A model generated the notes under the pieces. It was not told the origin of the DNA. It saw only the letters and a list, made by a program, of their open reading frames with translations, and did not search any database. Both the position numbers and the translations under genes were made by a program. Positions 42,049 to 47,811 of a stretch of 47,811 nt of DNA are shown here, piece by piece. This DNA is from Thermoplasmata archaeon. Lineage in GTDB: Archaea > Thermoplasmatota > Thermoplasmata > Sysuiplasmatales > Sysuiplasmataceae. How positions within the stretch are numbered: the first letter of the stretch is position 1; each line of letters begins with the position of its first letter. The stretch lies in assembly GCA_021817225.1 (NCBI GenBank), contig JAKAVR010000008.1:1-47811 (forward strand), read 5' to 3'.

Positions 42049-43530
42049 ATGGGGTCTTCTCTGCAGGAAGAGATTATCAGGCTCGCCGCTTCCAAGGGTG
42101 TCCTGATTGACCCGCTCGCGGTAAGGGAGCTAGAAAACAAGAATGATGCTATAGAGAGGCTCCAGACGATATTGCACTCGTTTGACAACCCGCCCCTGGT
42201 CATAACACATGAAATGATCAGCGGGACCGGCCCGGAAACTGCTGAAAGCGCGGGGCGCGGGGAATCGGCTGGCACCGTGGGTCATATTTCCTCGACCCCG
42301 TCACCGCCGAAGATACTGAAGGACATCACCGGAAACAGCACGTCGCGTGGAAATGTGAAGGATTTTGCAAAGTACTTTACCGACAGGTTTCACTCCCTGA
42401 AGAAGATACTGATGAGAAGAGGGGACATGGCCGGCGCGCTTCCCATATCAAGGGCGGTCAGGCTTAACAGGGATATAAGCGTCATAGGGATTGTCAACAG
42501 CGTACACACCACAAGAAACGGGCACAAGATACTTGAGATAGAGGATGAGGAGGAAAGGTGCAAAGTGCTCCTCATGGCCGACAGGAAAGATGAGCACGTT
42601 CTCAAAGATGAAGTCATTGGCGTGAAGGGAAGAATGAACAGGGAGCGCACAATGATTGTTGCGGACGCGGTTGTCAGGCCAGACGTGCCCTTCAACAGGT
42701 CGGTGGAAAAAGTCGATTCAACTTCAAAAGTGGCTGTCCTTTCAGACACGCACGTGGGGAGCAAGACTTTTCTCAGGGAAGAGTGGGACCTCATGCTCGA
42801 CTGGCTCAAGCGATCGCCGGAAGCCAGGGATATAAACTACATCATAATTTCAGGCGATCTGGCGGATGGCATAGGAGTGTATCCGGACCAGGAGGAAGAT
42901 CTTGAGATCGACGATGTGTACGCCCAGTATCAGCGGGTGGCGCAGTACCTTTCGGAGCTGCCTGACTGGATGAGGCTCATACTGATGCCGGGGAACCATG
43001 ACGCTGTCAGGCCGGCTGAGCCCCAGCCCACCTTCCAGACCGAGCTGCAAAAGATGTTTGACTCAAGGGTCACTTTTGTAGGGAATCCGGCCACGGTGGA
43101 AATAGAGGGGAGAAATGTGCTTGCATACCATGGCCGCAGCTTTGACGATGTCATAAGTTCGCTTCCGCACCTTTCCTGGGAGAGACCGATTGATGCAATG
43201 AAGGAGTTGCTCAAAAGGAGACACCTTGCACCCGTATATGGCGAGAAGACCCCCCTCGCGCCCGAAAAGCGGGACTACATGGTCATAGATGAAGTTCCGG
43301 ATGTTTTCATAACAGGGCATGTTCACTCATACGGCCTGGATGACTACAGGGGAGTAAGGCTGATAAGCGGGTCCACCTGGCAGTCACAGACTTCCTACCA
43401 GAAGATGAGGAACATATCACCGATACCGGCCAAGATGCCTGTTTTTGACCTTGCGTCCCTGAACCTGAATGTGGTGAATTTCAGCGAATTCCACAACAAT
43501 CAGAAACACTCGATGCAAAGGGTTGTCTGA
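42049..43530 (+). CDS. polB: DNA polymerase D small subunit (DP1)
   Basis: The 493-residue protein is the exonuclease subunit of the archaeal replicative polymerase PolD. A helical N-terminal domain and a poorly conserved linker (55-105) come first, then an OB-fold (about 135-215). The Mre11-like phosphoesterase follows with all metal-binding motifs: DTH (233-235), GD (269-270), GNHD (315-318), H361, and GHVH (423-426). A complete set implies active 3'-5' exonuclease. TATA-like AACTTTAATAG is about 30 bases before the ATG. The large subunit DP2 is not in the window. Confidence 0.93.
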   Translation: MGSSLQEEIIRLAASKGVLIDPLAVRELENKNDAIERLQTILHSFDNPPLVITHEMISGTGPETAESAGRGESAGTVGHISSTPSPPKILKDITGNSTSRGNVKDFAKYFTDRFHSLKKILMRRGDMAGALPISRAVRLNRDISVIGIVNSVHTTRNGHKILEIEDEEERCKVLLMADRKDEHVLKDEVIGVKGRMNRERTMIVADAVVRPDVPFNRSVEKVDSTSKVAVLSDTHVGSKTFLREEWDLMLDWLKRSPEARDINYIIISGDLADGIGVYPDQEEDLEIDDVYAQYQRVAQYLSELPDWMRLILMPGNHDAVRPAEPQPTFQTELQKMFDSRVTFVGNPATVEIEGRNVLAYHGRSFDDVISSLPHLSWERPIDAMKELLKRRHLAPVYGEKTPLAPEKRDYMVIDEVPDVFITGHVHSYGLDDYRGVRLISGSTWQSQTSYQKMRNISPIPAKMPVFDLASLNLNVVNFSEFHNNQKHSMQRVV

Positions 43531-43612
43531 ATCAGCGCAATCCACGCACCTGCTTTGATAGAACAGGCCAGGGGACACCATCATGAGCGGGACGCGTGCT
43601 TGATTCGCGACA

Positions 43613-43624
43613 AGTTTTTTATAA
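43613..43624 (+). promoter_or_regulatory. TATA box of the ATP synthase operon
   Basis: GTTTTTTATAAG lies about 38 bases upstream of the first ATG (43,656). A start near 43,645 gives a short leader with GGTGAT as ribosome binding site. Confidence 0.6.
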
Positions 43625-43655
43625 GACACGCAAATAGACAGGCGGTGATTGTCAA

Positions 43656-43904
43656 ATGGCGGTTACACCGACGGGTATACCAGACTACACCGACGCCCTG
43701 TATGCGATTGCCGCCGCTATATCGATAGCTGGCGGGCTTATAGGCACCGGCATGGCGCAGCAGGGAATCGGCGCAGCGGGAATGGGCATAATTGCTGAGA
43801 AACCAGAGAAGTTTGGACAGGTCCTTTTCTTCTTCGTTATTCCAGAAACTCTGTGGATACTCGGATTCGTTCTTGGATTGATCCTACTGCTGCACATCCT
43901 GTGA
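43656..43904 (+). CDS. atpK: A-type ATP synthase subunit K (membrane rotor)
   Basis: The 82-residue proteolipid has two membrane helices: AIAAAISIAGGLIGTGMAQ, and VLFFFVIPETLWILGFVLGLILLL with the ion-carrying Glu64. A glycine-rich polar loop joins them. One hairpin per subunit is the standard form, without the duplication seen in some methanogens. Glu without the Na+ ligand pattern on helix 1 leaves proton or sodium open. It is the first gene of the operon here; subunit I and H genes are not just upstream. Confidence 0.93.
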   Translation: MAVTPTGIPDYTDALYAIAAAISIAGGLIGTGMAQQGIGAAGMGIIAEKPEKFGQVLFFFVIPETLWILGFVLGLILLLHIL

Positions 43905-43913
43905 AGGATTATT

Positions 43914-44483
43914 ATGGCGCTGGAAAACATCCTTCAGTCGATAGAAGAACGCAGGGACAGCGAGCTGAAGCGGATAGCCGATGAATACAATGCAAAAGTG
44001 GAGGCTGCCGTCAGCGAGACGCAGGCGCGACTGAGGACGCTTCAGAACGAGTTCGAAAGGAAAACGGCCGAGGACAGCAGATCCCTTGAAAACAGGGAAC
44101 TCTCGAATGCCGACATCGAGGCAAAGAAGGCCCTGAGAGACAAGAGATCCCAGCTCGTAGACGCCGGCCTGTCGAAGGCATATGAAATAATGGACAACCT
44201 GAGCAATTCGCCTGAATACAAGGATGTGGTTCTCCAGATGGTCACGACCGCCAGGAAACTGCTTGGGAGTGACTGCACGATCCGCGTCGGTGAGAAAGGA
44301 GCGCATTTCATCAAGAACTCGAAAGGAAAGAAGGTTATTGTCGAGGAAGTGGACCCCTCGGGTGGGCTGGTGGCCGAATCATCGGACGGGACAATGGAGC
44401 TTGACCTCACCGTTTCCACGATGAAGAAAGAACTGAAAGAGAGACTGATGCTTGAAATCGCAGGCAAATTTGGTGCGAAGTAA
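43914..44483 (+). CDS. atpE: A-type ATP synthase subunit E (peripheral stalk)
   Basis: The 189-residue protein has a long charged N-terminal coiled coil (about 1-95; EERRDSELKRIADEYNAKVEAAVSETQARLRTL) and a C-terminal globular domain ending LMLEIAGKFG. It forms the peripheral stalk with subunit H and binds the catalytic head. There is a 9-base gap after atpK, and its last base is the first of atpC. Confidence 0.88.
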   Translation: MALENILQSIEERRDSELKRIADEYNAKVEAAVSETQARLRTLQNEFERKTAEDSRSLENRELSNADIEAKKALRDKRSQLVDAGLSKAYEIMDNLSNSPEYKDVVLQMVTTARKLLGSDCTIRVGEKGAHFIKNSKGKKVIVEEVDPSGGLVAESSDGTMELDLTVSTMKKELKERLMLEIAGKFGAK

Positions 44484-45547
44484 TGGACTCGACTTACTCT
44501 GGCAGCTACGGCAGGATCAAAGTCGCACAGACCGAATTTCTCAGCGACAGTCTTGTGAGGGGTTTCATCGGCATGACGCTGGAGGACGTCACGAGGGCTT
44601 TGTCGTCAACTGTATACAAGGATGACATAAATGCACTGTATTCCCTCTACACAAATCCAGATCTCCTTGAAATGGCAGCCAACAGGAGGCTAGTTACAAG
44701 AAACAAGACGGCCCTCTTCGCCGCCCCGCCAATGACGTCGGATCTGCTGAGGGCGTACATGTCCAAGTGGGACGTGCAGAACATCAAATCAATAATCACT
44801 TCGAAATACCTGGGCTACGATGTCAAGGAGACTGAGACGTTCCTTGTAAGCTTCAGGGATGTCCCGATGGGCATATTCGGCGGCATTATGAGCAACGACG
44901 ATTTCAGGATACTGATAAACCAGTCTAGCATCGAGGCTGTTGCAGAAAATCTGACGAGATTTGGCTACGGCCAGCAGCTTCTTCAGCATCTGGATAATTA
45001 CAGGAAGGAAAATGACATAGCGCCAATGCTCCAGGCCCTCGACAGATTCTACTACATGAGGCTGATAACGAGCCTGAAATTCTTCAACGGCGATGAAGGA
45101 CCGCTTATCAGATTTTTCAAAGAAGAAGTGGACAACAAGAACATAATGGTCATTCTGGCCGCAAAGGATATGCATGTTCCTTTCGAGAAGGTCAGGGATC
45201 AGCTCCTGGCCCTTGGGAACATGTCGACTGAGAACCTTCAATCCCTTTACGGCTCCGGCGGGGTGGAGGACATAGCCTCAAAACTGCAGGACAGATACGA
45301 TCTGCACACTGCAGTGGATGCCTACAGGAAGGACGGGGATCTCAAGCTGTTTGAATCGGAAATGCGCTCATCCGTTCTCAGAAGGTATCTGGATGTCCTG
45401 TCATCCCAGGCGCTCTCTGCGGGGTCCATGTTCGCCTATATACTCAGGTCGGAGAGGGAGAGGGACAACCTGAGAACAATAGTCATCGGAAACTCGTACG
45501 GGATTGAGTCGAAGAGGACAGAAGAAATGCTGCTCGGAGGTGTGTGA
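44483..45547 (+). CDS. atpC: A-type ATP synthase subunit C
   Basis: The 354-residue protein is almost wholly helical and links the rotor ring to the central stalk. Family features are the start YGRIKVAQTEFLSDSLVRGFIGM, LYSLYTNPDL and the closing ERDNLRTIVIGNSYGIESKRTEEML. Length is normal for archaeal AtpC (V-ATPase d). The stop of atpE overlaps its ATG (TAATG), and its own stop overlaps the atpF start by 4 bases, so translation is coupled. Confidence 0.92.
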   Translation: MDSTYSGSYGRIKVAQTEFLSDSLVRGFIGMTLEDVTRALSSTVYKDDINALYSLYTNPDLLEMAANRRLVTRNKTALFAAPPMTSDLLRAYMSKWDVQNIKSIITSKYLGYDVKETETFLVSFRDVPMGIFGGIMSNDDFRILINQSSIEAVAENLTRFGYGQQLLQHLDNYRKENDIAPMLQALDRFYYMRLITSLKFFNGDEGPLIRFFKEEVDNKNIMVILAAKDMHVPFEKVRDQLLALGNMSTENLQSLYGSGGVEDIASKLQDRYDLHTAVDAYRKDGDLKLFESEMRSSVLRRYLDVLSSQALSAGSMFAYILRSERERDNLRTIVIGNSYGIESKRTEEMLLGGV

Positions 45548-45873
45548 TGACCGCGAGCCAGAACTTCGGCAGAATTGCTGTGCTGGGAGAAAGAGAGATA
45601 GCTCTGGGCTTCAGGCTGCTGGGAGTGACAAATGCTTTCATAGCCGTAGGGGAAAAGGGAGTCGAGAAATTCAGCGAACTGTTCAGGTCGGATGAATTCA
45701 CATTCATCATGGTCTCTGAGAGCCTCAAAAAGTTTATGGACAGGAGAATGCTCGACTCGATTGAAACGTCAACGGTGCCGTTGGTGGTCTTCGTCCCTCT
45801 TCCAGGAGGAGGAGACGAGGAGTCAATAGAAAAATTTGCAAAGCGCGTGCTTGGTGTCGATATAGGCAGGTGA
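45544..45873 (+). CDS. atpF: A-type ATP synthase subunit F (central stalk)
   Basis: The 109-residue protein has the Rossmann-like fold of V/A-type subunit [46 protein letters not shown], then a C-terminal helix that reaches into the catalytic head. It couples rotation in the stalk. It overlaps atpC by ATGA and lies 4 bases before atpA. Confidence 0.92.
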   Translation: MMTASQNFGRIAVLGEREIALGFRLLGVTNAFIAVGEKGVEKFSELFRSDEFTFIMVSESLKKFMDRRMLDSIETSTVPLVVFVPLPGGGDEESIEKFAKRVLGVDIGR

Positions 45874-45877
45874 ATAC

Positions 45878-47641
45878 ATGGGTAAGGTTGCCAGAGTGTC
45901 GGGTCCGGTTGTCATTGCAGAAGACCTGGAGGGTGTCAGGATGTACGACGTCGTCAGGGTCGGCGAGCTTGGGCTCATTGGCGAAGTCATACGCATTTCG
46001 GGGAACAGTGTCACCATACAGGTATACGAAGACACCAGTGGAATAAGACCTGGTGAAAAAGTGGAGAACGTCGGGAAGCCGCTCTCGGTGGAACTCGGGC
46101 CCGGGCTTCTCAAGTCAATTTATGATGGCATCCAGAGGCCGCTGGATATTATAAGGGCCAAGAGCGGAGACTTCATCAGAAGAGGCTTTTCGGCCACACC
46201 CCTCAATGAAACGTTGAAATGGGCGTTCAAGCCCACAGTCAAGAAGGGAGAGGAAGTCTCACAAGGACAGGTCCTGGGAGAGGTCCAGGAAACATCCCTG
46301 ATTGTGCACAGGGTAATGGTGCCCTTCGGTGTGAAGGGCAATATAGAGAGCATAAGCGGCGGCGAATTCACAGTCAACGACGTTGTCGCAACCATAAAGG
46401 GCCCTTCAGGCACAGTGGAGGTCAAGCTGAAACAGGAGTGGCCGGTCCGGGTGGCCAGACGCGTCATGAACAAGCTGCCTCCGACTGTTCCGCTGATAAC
46501 AGGGCAGAGGGTCATCGACACTTTCTTTCCGGTTGCGAAAGGAGGTACAGTGGCCGTGCCCGGGCCTTTCGGCTCGGGGAAGACAGTCGTGCAGCACCAG
46601 CTTTCAAAATGGGCGGACAGCGACATAGTCGTCTATGTGGGATGCGGGGAGCGTGGCAACGAGATGACGGAGATACTGACCACCTTCCCCGAGCTGCTCG
46701 ATCCAAAGAGCGGAAAACCCCTCATGGAAAGGACTGTGCTCATCGCCAATACATCCAACATGCCTGTTGCAGCAAGAGAGGCGAGCATCTACACGGGCAT
46801 TACAATCGCAGAGTACTACAGGGACATGGGTTACGATGTTGCGCTGATGGCGGACAGCACTTCAAGGTGGGCCGAGGCGCTCAGGGAGATTTCAGGCAGG
46901 CTTGAGGAGATGCCGGGGGAGGAAGGATATCCGGCCTACCTGGGAAGAAGGGTATCAGAATTTTACGAGCGGTCAGGCAATGCAAGGGTCGTCTCGGCTG
47001 AAGAGAGGTACGGGTCGGTGACAATAGTCGGTGCGGTGTCGCCGCCTGGCGGAGACGTTTCAGAGCCCGTATCACAGAATACGCTCAGGGTCACAAGGGT
47101 CTTCTGGGCGCTTGACTCGTCGCTTGCTTCGAGGAGACATTTCCCGTCTATAAACTGGCTGAACAGCTACTCCCTGTATCAGGGGGAGCTCGAGAAGTGG
47201 TTCGAGGACAATGTCGCAAAGGAGTGGGGGCATACATATTCGGAGGCGATGGCCACCCTTCAGAAGGAGGCAGAACTGCAGGAGGTTGTTCAGCTTGTCG
47301 GCTACGATGCACTGCCTGAAAAGGAGAAGGCGGTGCTTGACGTTGCGAGGATGATAAGGGAAGACTTCCTGCAGCAGAGCGCCTTCGACGAGGTCGATTC
47401 TTACTGCTCGCCAAGGAAACAGTACGGAATGCTCAGGACGATAATGGAGATGGGAAGATTCCAGAATGAGGCACTCGAAAGGGGAGCCACAATGGAGCAG
47501 CTCTCAACTCTTCCGGTCAGGGAGAGAATCTCCAGGATGAAAGAAGTGAAGGAGGAGCAGGTGGAGGCATTCTTCGCCGACCTGCTCAAGGAGATCGCGG
47601 GGCAGATGCAGTCTGCCGGTACACAGATGGCAGGTGCATGA
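45878..47641 (+). CDS. atpA: A-type ATP synthase catalytic subunit A
   Basis: The 587-residue subunit hydrolyses or makes ATP. The N-terminal beta barrel is followed by the A-specific bulge (about 115-185), then Walker A GPFGSGKT (229-236), the GERGNEMTE motif holding the catalytic Glu, Walker [39 protein letters not shown], and a helical C-terminus. No intein interrupts the P-loop, a site where some Thermoplasma and Thermococcales homologues carry one. Its stop overlaps the atpB start. Confidence 0.96.
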   Translation: MGKVARVSGPVVIAEDLEGVRMYDVVRVGELGLIGEVIRISGNSVTIQVYEDTSGIRPGEKVENVGKPLSVELGPGLLKSIYDGIQRPLDIIRAKSGDFIRRGFSATPLNETLKWAFKPTVKKGEEVSQGQVLGEVQETSLIVHRVMVPFGVKGNIESISGGEFTVNDVVATIKGPSGTVEVKLKQEWPVRVARRVMNKLPPTVPLITGQRVIDTFFPVAKGGTVAVPGPFGSGKTVVQHQLSKWADSDIVVYVGCGERGNEMTEILTTFPELLDPKSGKPLMERTVLIANTSNMPVAAREASIYTGITIAEYYRDMGYDVALMADSTSRWAEALREISGRLEEMPGEEGYPAYLGRRVSEFYERSGNARVVSAEERYGSVTIVGAVSPPGGDVSEPVSQNTLRVTRVFWALDSSLASRRHFPSINWLNSYSLYQGELEKWFEDNVAKEWGHTYSEAMATLQKEAELQEVVQLVGYDALPEKEKAVLDVARMIREDFLQQSAFDEVDSYCSPRKQYGMLRTIMEMGRFQNEALERGATMEQLSTLPVRERISRMKEVKEEQVEAFFADLLKEIAGQMQSAGTQMAGA

Positions 47642-47811
47642 AAATGCCTGGTGTGAGCTACAAGTCAATATCACAGATAACGGGCCCTCTCCTTTTTGTG
47701 GAGAAGGTGGAGAACGCTGCTTACAACGAGCTTGTCGAAATCAGGACGCCTGACGGGCTGACAAGAACCGGGCAGGTCCTGGACACAAGCAGGGGCCTGG
47801 CGGTCGTGCAG
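47638..47811 (+). CDS. atpB: A-type ATP synthase subunit B (3' end outside window)
   Basis: The first 58 codons, from ATG 47,638 in the ATGA overlap with atpA (ATG 47,644 is in frame as well). [44 protein letters not shown] is the normal beta-barrel start of the non-catalytic subunit B. The frame is open to the window edge. It completes the order K-E-C-F-A-B. Confidence 0.93.
   Translation, partial: MKMPGVSYKSISQITGPLLFVEKVENAAYNELVEIRTPDGLTRTGQVLDTSRGLAVVQ

Overview
The window is archaeal and most likely from a member of the Thermoplasmata. Core genes are of archaeal type: an A-type (V/A) ATP synthase operon, the small subunit of DNA polymerase D, RNA polymerase subunit L, TATA-box promoters with short leaders, two tRNA genes with small anticodon-loop introns, and a 23S rRNA gene with its own promoter and no 16S next to it. 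Unlinked rRNA genes and DUF835-type domains point to the Thermoplasma lineage. The genus cannot be fixed from the sequence alone.

Bases 1-13,500 are an accessory region. It holds decayed pieces of IS110-, IS21- (IstB) and IS66-type elements, a broken orotate phosphoribosyltransferase, a broken MFS transporter, and several large asparagine-rich secreted or surface proteins. A two-gene cassette (surface protein plus small membrane protein) occurs twice, and the surface gene of the second copy has lost most of its middle. One other surface-protein gene seems split by a frameshift. Embedded here, apparently intact, is a 695-residue protein with a bacterial DnaA-type AAA+ core, a zinc ribbon and a C-terminal DUF835-like domain.

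Bases 13,500-23,000 carry tRNA-Asn, small HTH regulators, a DtxR-type regulator with a matching palindromic operator and a NicO/UreH-like membrane protein, a ROK kinase, the lone 23S rRNA gene, an IS4-superfamily element just upstream of the 23S promoter, and a potassium channel with an RCK domain. Bases 22,900-28,600 hold a 1371-residue TPR protein with a C-terminal zinc module, then truD and rpoL on the other strand.

Bases 28,850-34,660 are the metabolic centrepiece. A tight seven-gene operon encodes a DsrE2-like protein, TusA, an MvhD-like subunit, two HdrA-type flavoproteins, a small HTH protein and an HdrC-membrane fusion. The redox part resembles the quinone-interacting QmoABC complex, but there is no HdrB, AprAB or DsrAB. 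The sulfur carriers in front suggest electrons from protein-bound sulfane sulfur exchanged with a membrane quinone. A UbiA/MenA-type prenyltransferase lies 4.3 kb downstream, and a membrane rhodanese-like protein further on has lost its catalytic cysteine.

The rest (34,700-47,811) is a CPA2 antiporter, a prolyl-oligopeptidase-type peptidase, tRNA-Gly, a Dph6-type ATP pyrophosphatase, small membrane and DUF2203-type proteins, the PolD small subunit, and the ATP synthase genes K-E-C-F-A-B, with B running off the window.
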